This document shows, piece by piece, positions 54,710 to 64,000 of a stretch of DNA of 64,000 nucleotides. Position numbers and translations under genes: made by a program. Source of the DNA: CAWGYQ01 sp963817395 (GTDB lineage Bacteria > Acidobacteriota > Vicinamibacteria > Vicinamibacterales > CAVPJW01); the NCBI GenBank assembly GCA_963817395.1, contig CAWFOC010000002.1:1-64000 (forward strand), given 5' to 3'. The notes below the pieces were generated by a model that was not told the DNA's origin, did no database searches, and saw nothing but the letters and a program-made list of their open reading frames with translations. Position 1 is the first letter of the stretch. Every line of letters starts with the position of its first letter.

Positions 54710-55900
54710 ATGATGCCACGCGCCCTTACGCTGACCGCCCTGATGATCGGCAGCTTCCTGGCTGGGCTTATCGTGATGGATCGCACGCGTGCGGCAGCGC
54801 CGGACGTGCCCCCGCCTGTTCAGGACGCGCAAATCGAGCGCCCCACTCCCGTCGCACCCGTTACACCGGCCGCGTTCCCGGCGGTGGCAGCCACCACGGC
54901 CCTCACCGATTTCACGACGGTCTCCGAGCGGGCCGTCCGCGGAGTCGTCAATGTGTCGGCGGTCCAGGTGGTTCGCGCTTCGCGATCGCCTTTCACGGAC
55001 GACCCGTTTTTCCGCTATTTTTTCGGCGCTGACGCCGACATGTTCGGCTCCCCGAGCCGGCGTGAATCGAGCCTCGGGTCGGGCGTGCTGGTCGGATCCG
55101 ACGGATACGTCGTGACCAACAATCACGTGGTCGGCGGCGACGTCCGGACCGTCAGCATCTCGCTGGGCGATCGGCGCGAACTGCGCGCGACGCTCGTCGG
55201 CACCGACCCGATGACGGATATCGCGCTCCTGAAGGTGGATGCGACCAGTCTGCCGATCGTGGGCTGGGGCGACTCGTCGAAGCTCAAGGTTGGCGAGTGG
55301 GTCCTGGCAATTGGCAGCCCGTTCCAGTTGAGCCAGACGGTGACGCTCGGCATCGTCAGCGCGGTAGGCCGCGCCAACGTCGGCTTCACCGACTACGAAG
55401 ACTTCATCCAGACCGATGCCGCCATCAACCCCGGGAATTCCGGAGGGGCACTGGTGAACGTGCGCGGAGAGCTGGTCGGCATCAATACCGGGATTCTGAG
55501 TCGGAGCGGCGGCTATCAAGGCATCGGATTTGCGGTGCCGAGCAACCTGGCCCGGCGAGTGATCGACGATCTCAAGAAATTCGGCCAGGTGCGTCGCGGC
55601 TCAATCGGCTCGATCGAGATCGCCCCCATCACGACGCAGCTGGCGCGCGACCTCAAGCTGGAAAGCACGCGCGGTGCGCTGGTCTGGCGCATGGACCGCG
55701 GCTCACAGGCGTATCTCGACGGACTGCGTCCTGGTGACGTGATTGTGTTGTTCGACGGTCAGGCGGTCGACGATGCATCACACATGCTGCGCCGCGTATC
55801 CGATGCGAGGGTCGGCAGCCGCGTGCGCCTCGGAATCGTTCGTGACGGCCAGAAGATGGACCTCAGCGTCACGATCGTACAGGGTTCGCGCCAGAGGTAG
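54710..55900 (+). CDS. DegP/HtrA-family serine protease with one PDZ domain
   Basis: Periplasmic or membrane-anchored protease, 396 residues. An N-terminal membrane helix or signal (ALTLTALMIGSFLAGLIVM) and a Pro-rich linker precede the trypsin-like domain. Catalytic His is in VVTNNHVVGG, Asp in MTDIALLKV and Ser in INPGNSGGAL. One PDZ domain follows (about 290-390: LVWRMDRGSQAYLDGLRPGDVIV). DegS/HtrA-like in having a single PDZ. Same strand as hsp20, 64 bases downstream; both protect against protein damage. Confidence 0.92.
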   Translation: MMPRALTLTALMIGSFLAGLIVMDRTRAAAPDVPPPVQDAQIERPTPVAPVTPAAFPAVAATTALTDFTTVSERAVRGVVNVSAVQVVRASRSPFTDDPFFRYFFGADADMFGSPSRRESSLGSGVLVGSDGYVVTNNHVVGGDVRTVSISLGDRRELRATLVGTDPMTDIALLKVDATSLPIVGWGDSSKLKVGEWVLAIGSPFQLSQTVTLGIVSAVGRANVGFTDYEDFIQTDAAINPGNSGGALVNVRGELVGINTGILSRSGGYQGIGFAVPSNLARRVIDDLKKFGQVRRGSIGSIEIAPITTQLARDLKLESTRGALVWRMDRGSQAYLDGLRPGDVIVLFDGQAVDDASHMLRRVSDARVGSRVRLGIVRDGQKMDLSVTIVQGSRQR

Positions 55901-55991
55901 GCACCCGCAACGCAGGCAAGGCGTTCGACCACGCCCCTTTGCCACTCGTCCCCGTTCGCTTGGCGAATGTGGGCAGTCGCAGCTAGCCTCA

Positions 55992-58596
55992 ATGGTGAAA
56001 TGCGCCGAGTTCTCCTGTCGCTTGACCGTCCTCTTGATTGCCGCCCCAGCCGTCGAAGCTCAGCGGCTGCCCGCGACGGTCATCCCCAGCGCATACACCT
56101 TGAAATTCACACCCGATCTCGCGGGCGCTCGATTCGAGGGCGAGAGTGAAATCGCGGTTCAACTGACGGAGCCCGCCTCGCAGATCGTTCTGCACGCCAG
56201 CGAGCTCGATCTGCACGAGGTGACCGTTACCGCCGGCGGCATCACCCGACGCCCCATCGTCACATCGGACGAGCCAACGCAAACCGTCACCTTGCAGCTC
56301 GCCGATCAGCTGGCCGCCGGACCTGCGACGCTTCGCTTCACCTACACCGGGAAGCTCAATGACAAGCTCCGCGGCTTCTACCTGAGCACGGCCCACAACC
56401 GGCGTTATGCCGTGACACAGCTCCAGGCCACCGACGCACGCCGCGCCTTTCCCTCCTTCGACGAGCCAGCCCTGAAGGCCACGTTCGATATCACCCTCGT
56501 GATCGACTCCGGCGACACCGCCATCTCGAACGGACGTGTGCTGTCGGACACGCCGGGCCCTGGCGATGGGAAGCACACGGTGAAGTTTGCGACCACGCCG
56601 CGAATGTCCACGTATCTCGTGGCGATGCTCGTCGGCGACTTCGTGTGCCGGAGCGGGTCGAGCGACGGCACGCCCATTCGCGTGTGCTCGACGCCGGACA
56701 AGCTACCGTTGACCGGCTTTGCGCTCGAGGCGGCCGAACAGCAGCTCGCCTTCTACAACCGTTACTTCGGCATCAAGTATCCCTTCGGCAAACTGGACGT
56801 GATCGGCGTGCCGGATTTCGCCGCAGGCGCCATGGAGAACACGGCCGCGATCACGTTTCGAGAGGAGTACCTGCTCGCTGATCCGGCCACGGCGACGATC
56901 GGCGCGAAAAAGGCCATCGCCAGCGTGCTCTCCCACGAGATCGCGCACATGTGGTTTGGCGATCTCGTCACCATGGCGTGGTGGGACGACGTATGGCTCA
57001 ACGAAGGGTTTGCGACATGGCTCGCGAACAAGCCGCTGGCTGAGTGGAAGCCTGAATGGAACATCGAACTGGACGACGCGCGTTCCACCCAGCTCGCCCT
57101 GAACCTGGATTCGCTGCAGTCGACACGGGCCATTCATACGACTGTGTCGACACCCGATCAGATCAACGAGGTCTTCGACGGCATCGCCTACGAGAAGAGC
57201 GCCGCTCTGCTGCGGATGCTCGAGCACTATGTGGGCGAAGAGCCGTTTCGCCGCGGCGTCCAGTCGTACCTCACGAAATACAGCTTCAAGAACGCGACGT
57301 CACAGGACTTCGCTTCCGAAATCGGCCGTGCCTCGAGCCAGCCGATTGGAGACATCCTGACGAGCTTCGTGAACCAGCCAGGTGTTGTGCTCCTGGACGT
57401 GAGTGCCGGCTGCACCGGATCGACCAGCGTCGTGACCGTCGCACAGCGCCGATTCTTCATCGATCCTTCGGCCACCGGGTCTCCTGCCGTGTGGCAGGTG
57501 CCGGTGTGCTTCAAGCGCGAGGGGTCCACCCAGACCGCCTGCCACATCGCCGGCAAGCCGATCAGTACGATCGCACTGGAGCGGTGCTCGACCTGGGTGC
57601 TCGCCAACGATGGCGCGTTCGGCTATTACCGCGTGGCGTACGACGCCGAGGCGCTCGAGCGCCTGCGGGCCGTCGCCGTTTCGCTCTCACCGGTCGAGCA
57701 GCTCGGTCTTGTCGAGGACGAGTGGGCGCTCGTGCGGAGCGGAAAACGTCCGATTGGTGATTACCTGAACCTCACGACCGCCCTGGCGGGTGAGCCAACA
57801 TCGGCGCTCATGGAAACGATGGCCTCACGCTTGGCTTACACCGGGCGCTATCTCACGTCGGCGGCGACTGGCGAGGCGTACGCGCGGTGGGTGACCACGA
57901 CGTTCGGACCCCTGGGCGTCCGCCTCGGGTGGACGAGCGCGGCGGGAGACAGCGAGGATCGCCGCATGTCGCGCGCGGCCGTACTCTACCTGCTGGGGCG
58001 GAGCGGACGCGACCGGGCCACGCTCGACCAGGCTCGGTCCGTGACTGATCGGTATCTGAAGGATCCCTCGGGCATCGATCCGGATCTGGCTGAAACAGCC
58101 ATCGAGCTGGCCGCGCTCGGAAACGACTCGAAGCTGTACGATCAGTATCGCGACCGCCTGAAATCCAGTGCAGATCCGCAGGAGTACTACCGCTATCTTC
58201 AGGCGCTCACGCGCTTCACGAGCCCCGAGCTCGTCGATCGCACGCTCGAGCTGACGTTGACGCCGGATCTCCGCAGCCAGGACGTGGCCACGCTCATCGC
58301 CGGCCTGATGACCGAGCCCGATGCACGCAGCCGCACGTGGCAATTCGTCACCACGCATTGGCACGGCGTTCGAGAACAAGCTGGGCGTCTTCCAGGGGCT
58401 TCCTCGGGTGATGGGTGCCGCGGCATCGTTCTGCAGCGTCGAGGATCAGAAAGCCGTCGAGGCCTTCTTCACGGCGCACCCGGTGCCGGCGGCTGAACGG
58501 ACGCTGCGGCAGGTGCTGGAGACCATTGGGAACTGCGCCGAGGTCCGCGCGCTTCAGCACGAAAAGCTCGCAGCCTGGCTGAAGACCTCACACTGA
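55992..58596 (+). CDS. M1-family aminopeptidase, C-terminal frameshift
   Basis: Zinc aminopeptidase of the M1 (ERAP/PepN-like) family. ATG 55992 begins with a signal-like MVKCAEFSCRLTVLLIAAPAVEA. Exopeptidase motif GAMEN (FAAGAMENTAAI), zinc motif HEIAH-x18-E (LSHEIAHMWFGD...NEGFATW), Tyr in DGIAYEKSAALL. A helical C-terminal domain follows. One shift near 58365 restores NKLGVFQGLPRVMGAAASF and the tail LAAWLKTSH at 58596. About 867 residues. The gene end overlaps the mpg stop by nine bases. Confidence 0.9.
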
Positions 58597-59244
58597 TCGT
58601 CGGTCCCGAGGAATCTTGCGCACCCGGGCGTGTATCGGCTCGGAGCGCGAACGCGAGAGGCGCGGTCCCGACACCGCAGGATGGTCGATCGCGTAGCATC
58701 GCCACGCCCGATCGGTTCCCACGCGGATGCCGATTCGGGTGCTCCAGCCGACGGTCATCGCGTCCAGCCCGCGGTCCTCGATAAAGAGCCGGCGCCCGCA
58801 GAGATCCACGCCGTTCTCGGCAAGCGTGATCCCCATCGCTTTCGTCAGGTTGCCCGGACCACGACAGAGTTCGACGTCCCGAAGCGTTCGAGCCCGTCGA
58901 CGCCTCATCGCGGAAAGGCCATCGAGCGGCGCCAGCGCACGGATCAGTACGGCAGCCGGCGATCCTGCTGTCTCGGTGACGACGTTCACCAGATGGTGCA
59001 TGCCGTAGTTCAGATAGACGTAGGCATGTCCGGGCGGTCCGTACAGCGGCCGATTCCGTTTGGTCGGCCCTGGCGCCGCGTGGCAGGCCGGATCGCTCTC
59101 GCCGATGTAGGCTTCCACTTCGACGATGATGCCGGCCGATGGCGCGCGGCCCCGGTGCACGAGGACCTTGCCGATGAGGGCGGCGGCAACGTCGAGGGTG
59201 GGACGATCGTAGAAGGCGCGCGGGAGCACTCGGGAGCTGGGCAC
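58588..59244 (-). CDS. DNA-3-methyladenine glycosylase (AAG/MPG type)
   Basis: Base-excision glycosylase that removes alkylated purines. 218 residues from GTG 59244; the longer frame to 59367 runs into uvrA. AAG-fold motifs: VEVEAYIGESDPACHAAPG (catalytic Glu), RNRPLYGPPGHAYVYLNYGMHHLVNVVTE and ELCRGPGNLTKAMGI. All are standard. It follows uvrA by 10 bases on the same strand, forming a DNA repair pair. Confidence 0.93.
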   Translation of the reverse strand: MPSSRVLPRAFYDRPTLDVAAALIGKVLVHRGRAPSAGIIVEVEAYIGESDPACHAAPGPTKRNRPLYGPPGHAYVYLNYGMHHLVNVVTETAGSPAAVLIRALAPLDGLSAMRRRRARTLRDVELCRGPGNLTKAMGITLAENGVDLCGRRLFIEDRGLDAMTVGWSTRIGIRVGTDRAWRCYAIDHPAVSGPRLSRSRSEPIHARVRKIPRDRRSV

Positions 59245-59254
59245 GCGACTGAGA

Positions 59255-62206
59255 TTATCCGCTGGCGTAGGCGTGCGAACGTCCCGAAGCCAGGACGCTC
59301 TGGAGATAGCGCCCCGTATGCGAGGCGCTGACCGTGGCCACGTGCTCGGGTGTGCCCACCGCGACAATCGCCCCGCCGTCCGCGCCTCCCTCGGGCCCCA
59401 GATCGATCAGATAGTCCGCCGTCTTGATCACATCCAGATTGTGCTCGATGACGACGAGCGTGTGTCCGGCTTCCAGAAGTTTCCGGAACGCGGTCAGGAG
59501 CTTCACGATGTCGTCGAAGTGCAGCCCGGTTGTCGGTTCGTCGAGGATGTAGAGGAGCCGGTCGCCGGTATGGGACGACAGATGCGCCGCAATCTTGATC
59601 CGCTGCGCCTCTCCGCCCGACAGGGTCGTGGCCGGCTGACCGAGCCGAAGGTAGCCGAGCCCGATCTCATCGAGCACCTGCAGCCGGCGCAGCACTTTGG
59701 GCGAGCTGTTGAAGAAGGCGAGCGCTTCGCGCACGGTCATGTCGAGCACCTGGTGCACGTTACGTCCGCGGTATCTCACCTCGAGCACCTGCGGCTTGAA
59801 GCGCTTGCCGTCACACTGGTCGCACGGGACGAACACATCGGCGAGGAACTGCATTTCGACCCGCACGTCACCCTCGCCCTGGCAGGCCTCACAACGCCCG
59901 CCCGGCACGTTGAACGAGAAGTGGCTGGCCGTGAGACCGCGCGATCGGGCGTCCTTGGTCGACGCGAACAGCTCGCGGATCGGATCAAAGGCCTTGAGAT
60001 AGGTGACCGGATTGGATCGCGGCGTCCGGCCGATCGGTGTCTGGTCGACGAGCACCGCATCGCTGATGAACTCGCATCCCTCCAGCTTGCGATGGGCGCC
60101 GACGCGCTTCTCGATCCCGCCCTTGGCCCGCTTGACCGCCGCGTACAGGATGTCGTGCACCAGCGTGGATTTGCCAGACCCGCTGACGCCGGTGACGCAT
60201 GTCAGCGCGCCGAGCGGGATCTCGATATCGATGTTCTTCAGGTTGTGCTCCGACGCCGACAGCAGCCGGAGCTTCTGCCCCGTGCCGCGCCGGCGCGTGG
60301 ACGGCACGGGAATCGCCAGTTCCTGGCGCAGGTACTTCGACGTCAACGACCGCGTGTCCCGCAGGAGACCCTCGAGATCGCCGGCATAGACGACGCGTCC
60401 GCCCTGCTCGCCGGCGCCCAGCCCCAGATCGACGATATAGTCGGCGACCCGCATCATGTCGGCGTCGTGCTCGACGACGAGCACGGTGTTGCCCTGATCG
60501 CGGAGCTGTCGCAGGATGCCGATGAGGCGGAGGTTGTCGCGCGGGTGAAGGCCGATGGATGGCTCGTCGAGCACATAGAGGGTGCCGACGAGCGCCGACC
60601 CCAGCGACGTCGCCAGATTGATCCGTTGTGCCTCGCCGCCCGACAGCGTGGACGAGAGCCGGTCGAGCGTCAAATAGTCGAGCCCGACGGCATCGAGAAA
60701 CGACAGGCGCTTGCGAATCTCCCCCAGCACCTTGCCAGCAATCGCGACTTCACGATCGCTGAGTGCGAGCGCGTCGAAGAACTCCTGCGCTTCGTCCACG
60801 GTCAGCGCAGCCACTGCATCGATGGTCCGCCCCCCGACGAGCACGTCTCGCGCCTCGCGTCTCAACCTCGCTCCACCGCAGTCGGGACAGGTGAGATAAC
60901 CGCGATAGCGGCTGAGGAACACGCGCACGTGCACCTTGTACTTCTTCCGCTCGAGCCAGCGAAAGAACCCGCGGATACCCTCGTATTCCTCGCCGTCGCC
61001 CTCGATGACGAATCGCCGCTCGTCGTCGGTCAGCTCGGACCACGCGACGTCGAGCCGCAACCCACGCTTGCGCGACGCCCGCTTCAGCTCGGCGAGCTGC
61101 GCCCGGTAGTGCGGCTTGCTCCAGGGCTCGATGGCATTCTGCTGAATCGACTTGCCTGGATCGGGCACGACCAGGCCCATGTCGAGCTCGATGATGTTGC
61201 CGAAGCCGTTGCACGTGGCGCATGCGCCGAAGGGGTTGTTGAACGAGAAGAGCCGCGGCTGCGGCGTCTCGTACTGCACGCCGCAGCGGCGGCACTCGAA
61301 GCGCTCGCTGAACAGATGCCAGATTGGCGCCGACTCGTCGGCGCCGAGCTCGATGGCGAACGCCGCGCCGCCCCCCTCGAGGTAGGCGATCTCGATCGAG
61401 TCCGTCAGTCGGGCCTGCGAGTCGGCGTCGAGCCGCACACGGTCCACGATGACGCGCAGCACCGGCTCATCCTTCAAGGCTTCGGGTTCGAGTTCGTCCA
61501 GGGTCACGGCACGGCCGCCGACCCACAAGCGGTGGAAGCCCTTCTTTCGGAGGCCGTCCAGCATCGCGCTGACCGGATCCGTCTCGAGTGAGGGCGCGGC
61601 CGGCGCGCCCGGGCCAAGCGGCAGCGCGGCGTCGTCCGAAGGTGGCGCACCATCGCCGTGATCGCCCTCGGCCAGCTCGCTCTCACCGTTCCCCGGAGGC
61701 GCCGAGACGGTGACGATGGGCATCTCGAAGCCGATCAGGAGGCGGCGGCCCGCGGGCAGTCGCGCCAGTCGCTTCGCCACCACCTCAGCGGTTTCGCACT
61801 CCACTTCCTGACCGCACACCCGACAGAAGGTCCGTCCGATCCGCGCGAACAGCAGGCGGATGTAATCGTGAATCTCGGTTGTCGTGCCGACCGTGGAGCG
61901 GGGGTTTCTGACGCTGTTCTTCTGGCGAATCGCGATCGCGGGACAGATACCCTCGATACGCTCGACGGGCGGCTTCTCCATACGCTCGAGAAACTGCCGC
62001 GCATACGCCGACAGCGATTCCACGTACCGCCGCTGTCCCTCGGCGTAAATCGTGTCGAACGCCAGCGATGACTTGCCGGACCCGCTCACGCCGGTCACGA
62101 TGATCAGTTTGCCGACCGGCAGCGACACGTCGATGCCCTTCAGGTTATGGGTCCGTGCGCCTTGAACGACGATGTGGCCGTTGCCGGTGGAGGAAGCTGA
62201 GGACAT
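59255..62206 (-). CDS. uvrA: UvrABC excinuclease subunit A
   Basis: Damage-recognition ATPase of nucleotide excision repair, 983 residues from ATG 62206 (MSSASSTGNGHIVVQGARTHNL); the longer frame to 62413 has no homology. Two ABC ATPase modules: first P-loop TGVSGSGKSSLAFDT, second TGVSGSGKSTLVHDI. Signatures LSGGEAQRI occur twice. Zinc modules: CRRCGVQYETPQPRLF... with CATCNGFG, CPDCGGARL, CEACQGEG and CDQCDGKRF. A long insertion rich in Pro/Gly (about residues 175-240) is unusual. Co-oriented with mpg. Confidence 0.95.
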   Translation of the reverse strand: MSSASSTGNGHIVVQGARTHNLKGIDVSLPVGKLIIVTGVSGSGKSSLAFDTIYAEGQRRYVESLSAYARQFLERMEKPPVERIEGICPAIAIRQKNSVRNPRSTVGTTTEIHDYIRLLFARIGRTFCRVCGQEVECETAEVVAKRLARLPAGRRLLIGFEMPIVTVSAPPGNGESELAEGDHGDGAPPSDDAALPLGPGAPAAPSLETDPVSAMLDGLRKKGFHRLWVGGRAVTLDELEPEALKDEPVLRVIVDRVRLDADSQARLTDSIEIAYLEGGGAAFAIELGADESAPIWHLFSERFECRRCGVQYETPQPRLFSFNNPFGACATCNGFGNIIELDMGLVVPDPGKSIQQNAIEPWSKPHYRAQLAELKRASRKRGLRLDVAWSELTDDERRFVIEGDGEEYEGIRGFFRWLERKKYKVHVRVFLSRYRGYLTCPDCGGARLRREARDVLVGGRTIDAVAALTVDEAQEFFDALALSDREVAIAGKVLGEIRKRLSFLDAVGLDYLTLDRLSSTLSGGEAQRINLATSLGSALVGTLYVLDEPSIGLHPRDNLRLIGILRQLRDQGNTVLVVEHDADMMRVADYIVDLGLGAGEQGGRVVYAGDLEGLLRDTRSLTSKYLRQELAIPVPSTRRRGTGQKLRLLSASEHNLKNIDIEIPLGALTCVTGVSGSGKSTLVHDILYAAVKRAKGGIEKRVGAHRKLEGCEFISDAVLVDQTPIGRTPRSNPVTYLKAFDPIRELFASTKDARSRGLTASHFSFNVPGGRCEACQGEGDVRVEMQFLADVFVPCDQCDGKRFKPQVLEVRYRGRNVHQVLDMTVREALAFFNSSPKVLRRLQVLDEIGLGYLRLGQPATTLSGGEAQRIKIAAHLSSHTGDRLLYILDEPTTGLHFDDIVKLLTAFRKLLEAGHTLVVIEHNLDVIKTADYLIDLGPEGGADGGAIVAVGTPEHVATVSASHTGRYLQSVLASGRSHAYASG

Positions 62207-62325
62207 TTGCAAGCTGCGCGGGCGTCGTGCCCGGACGCACGGCGAGCGAATTTGCGCCCGTCGTAAACAAACCATGGTAGTCCAACAGGGGCGGAGCATC
62301 AAGCCGTCCGCGGGCGCTGATGGGG

Positions 62326-63149
62326 CTAGGAGCCCGACCTGGCGGCAATCTCGTCGACGAGCTTCGTGGCGAGTGGCAGGCTGATCTGACAGTCGGGATC
62401 GTTGATTCGGCACTGGGCCAGGGTGAGGCTGCAGCCGCAGGTACAGTGATCGGCGTTCAGACGCTCCAGGGCTTCGCGCCGGGCGCTGCTCGTCAACTTC
62501 GAGAGGTCGAGCCCGGGGATGTCGGTGGCCTGAGCCGCGTTCCCCAGGAGCACGCGGCCATGGTCGTCCACTTCCTCGATCACCGCATCGGGGTCGAGCC
62601 CGGCAAGCGCGCGCACCTCCTGTTCATAGATCGGCCACGTTGATGAGACCGACATGCCGCTGCACGATCCGCCCGTCCCGGTCCAGAACGAATGACGTCG
62701 GCAGCGCAAATACGCCGGGGAAACTGGCGCGAAGGCCGTCGGTGATCATGACAACCGGATAGTTGACACCGTGCTCCACCATGAACCGCCGCACGTCCTC
62801 CTCCGGCCCTTCATCGAGGGAGACGCCAATGATCCGGAGCGACTCGGAGTATTTTTCCTGCAGCGTTGACGAAGTCGGGAATCTCGGCTCGACACGGCGG
62901 GCACCACGTCGCCCAGAAATTCACAATCGTGACCTTGCCGCGCCATTGGTCGGTGGAGAGCGTGCGCCCGTCGAGATCGTTCATCGTGAGACTCGGAACG
63001 ACCGGCGCGTTCTTCACGAAGCGCAACCCGGGGCCGGCGGCGCCGCTCGTCAGTCGGCGGCATTCCCGCGCGGCATAGCCCACCGCCATCACCAGGCCTG
63101 CCAGCACGACCAAAGCGATGACGAGGTTGCGGGACGTCTTCAGACTCAT
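62326..63149 (-). CDS. TlpA/ResA-like thiol:disulfide oxidoreductase with Cys-rich C-terminal domain, two frameshifts
   Basis: Membrane-anchored thioredoxin-fold protein. ATG 63149 starts MSLKTSRNLVIALVVLAGLVM (anchor). The active site is NFWATWCPPCRAEIPDF. A shift near 62862 restores YSESLRIIGVSLDEGPEEDV and FALPTSFVLDRDG (cis-Pro). A second shift near 62640 joins a C-terminal domain (YEQEVRALAGLDPDAV...) that ends with a Cys-rich motif CTCGCSLTLAQC, then DPDCQISLPLA. This tail, with six Cys, is not part of the usual TlpA fold and may bind metal. Partner unknown. No cytochrome genes are adjacent. Confidence 0.75.
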
Positions 63150-63358
63150 TGCCTGTATCTTCAATAGGTTATAACACCTTGCACCGAATCCCGTTGGCGT
63201 GCATCCGCGCTGCACCACCGGACCGGACTGCCTGGGAGGTCTCTGAGGTAAGATGCGGCTCTCGTTCCCAAGCGCCCGTTCCCGCCCGGGTCTGTGGCCT
63301 ACGATGAACCATCCCCCAACGTTCCACGCGTGGCTGGGCGACTGACGAGTGACAGCAA

Positions 63359-64000
63359 GTGACGGACCCAACCGAACCCTTCATCGTGTTTGGCCGGCCC
63401 GCGCTCGGGCAGGAGGAGATCGCAGAGGTTGCGGCGACGGTGCAATCGCGCTGGCTCGGGACCGGTCCGCGGGTTGCGCGGTTCGAGCGCGAGTTCGCGG
63501 CGTACAAGGGAGTCAGCCAGGCGGCTGCCGTCAACTCGTGTACGGCGGCCATGCATCTCAGCCTGATTGCGGCCGGCCTGACGGCCGGCGACGAGGTCAT
63601 TACTACGGCGCTCACGTTCTGCAGCACCGTGAACGCCATCATTCACGCGGGCGCGACTCCTGTGCTGGCCGATGTCGACCCGGAGACGATGAACATCGAC
63701 CCTGCGGATATCGAGCGCCGCATCACCGCGCGCACGCGCGCGGTGCTCGTCGTCCACTTCGCGGGCCGGCCGTGCGAGATGGCACGCGCTCGTCGAGCTC
63801 GCCCGGCGCCACCGACTGCGGCTGATCGAGGATTGCGCGCACGCCATCGAATCGGAAACGGAGCTCGGCAAGGCCGGCACTATCGGAGACTTCGGCTGCT
63901 TCAGCTTTTACGCGACGAAGAACGTGACGACCGGCGAGGGCGGAATGGTCCTGGCCCGCAACCCGGACGAGCTGGCACGCGTGCGCTCGCTCGCGTTGCA
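63359..64000 (+). CDS. DegT/DnrJ/EryC1/StrS aminotransferase, truncated by window edge, one frameshift
   Basis: PLP-dependent sugar aminotransferase of the DegT family. Starts near GTG 63359 (TDPTEPFIVFGRPALGQEEI, the typical family N-terminus). Motifs include SRWLGTGPRVARFEREFA, NSCTAAMHLSLIAAGLTAGDEV, TFCSTVNAIIHAGATPVLADVD, then after a shift near 63782 IEDCAHAIES and the Schiff-base Lys in FYATKNVTTGEGG. The 3' part is off the window. It probably acts on a nucleotide-diphospho sugar for surface glycan; the neighbour beyond the edge would decide. The 210-base gap before it (63150-63358) shows nothing I can name. Confidence 0.85.
   Translation, partial: MTDPTEPFIVFGRPALGQEEIAEVAATVQSRWLGTGPRVARFEREFAAYKGVSQAAAVNSCTAAMHLSLIAAGLTAGDEVITTALTFCSTVNAIIHAGATPVLADVDPETMNIDPADIERRITARTRAVLVVHFAGRPCEMARARRARPAPPTAADRGLRARHRIGNGARQGRHYRRLRLLQLLRDEERDDRRGRNGPGPQPGRAGTRALARVA

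Noticed and set aside
59273..61591. A 772-codon plus-strand frame opposite uvrA
   Set aside because: Antisense shadow of a conserved gene; no start signal or homology.

Overview
The window is high-GC DNA (roughly 65% by eye), densely coded with short intergenic gaps and many GTG/TTG starts and ATGA or TGAGTG overlaps. Gene content fits Acidobacteriota, probably Vicinamibacteria: a VWFA-related exported protein, a YtcJ-like amidohydrolase, a two-gene B12-dependent acyl-CoA mutase, an HspR-controlled dnaK-dnaJ operon and a stand-alone Ku. The phylum-level assignment is inference. I saw no rRNA, tRNA, CRISPR array, insertion sequence or phage gene. It looks like a core chromosomal segment.

Layout. 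1-3.9 kb: truncated fatty-acid desaturase, small barrel-like protein, unknown exported protein, hemW, DnaC-like ATPase. 4.0-7.6 kb: hspR-dnaJ-dnaK (minus strand) with a strong promoter flanked by HAIR-like half-sites. 7.7-11.8 kb: FecR/Trp-rich exported protein and a class A PBP. 11.8-15.3 kb: prfB (with its programmed frameshift), lnt, SPOR protein. 15.3-17.5 kb: exported TPR protein and a V4R-like protein, divergent from mobA-argS-peptidase C26 (17.6-21 kb). 21-32 kb: a minus-strand run of amidohydrolase, acyl-CoA mutase large and small subunits, a receiver-domain/valyl-tRNA synthetase fusion, birA, coaX, an unknown gene and an RlmD-like methylase. 32-37.4 kb: glutamate dehydrogenase, DinB-like, VWFA protein, acyl-CoA dehydrogenase. 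37.4-42.8 kb: a second acyl-CoA dehydrogenase, HIT, HU/IHF, rpsA and cmk, with a histone-H1-like/DUF6335 gene placed in reverse between rpsA and cmk. 42.9-49.9 kb: hydrolase-rluB facing scpB-scpA-trpS-M50 protease-uvrC. 49.9-54.1 kb: CDP-alcohol transferase and a small membrane protein, then ku, membrane protein, tdk, yjjX-like, efp. 54.2-62.2 kb: hsp20, DegP-like protease, M1 aminopeptidase, then mpg and uvrA on the other strand. 62.3-64 kb: TlpA-like thiol oxidoreductase and a truncated DegT aminotransferase.

About seventeen otherwise intact genes, including housekeeping genes (dnaK, argS, uvrC), are interrupted by one or more single-base frameshifts. That pattern is best explained by sequencing or assembly error, so such genes are annotated across the shifts as one locus. 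The one frameshift that is clearly biological is the RF2 (prfB) autoregulatory site.

The most notable observation is a continuous 1100-codon frame joining a complete phospho-acceptor receiver domain to a full-length valyl-tRNA synthetase. It sits in an operon with a coenzyme B12-dependent acyl-CoA mutase whose Arg207-equivalent is Gln, the biotin ligase BirA and the pantothenate kinase CoaX. This grouping touches valine use, CoA and biotin supply, and branched or methylmalonyl-type acyl-CoA chemistry.
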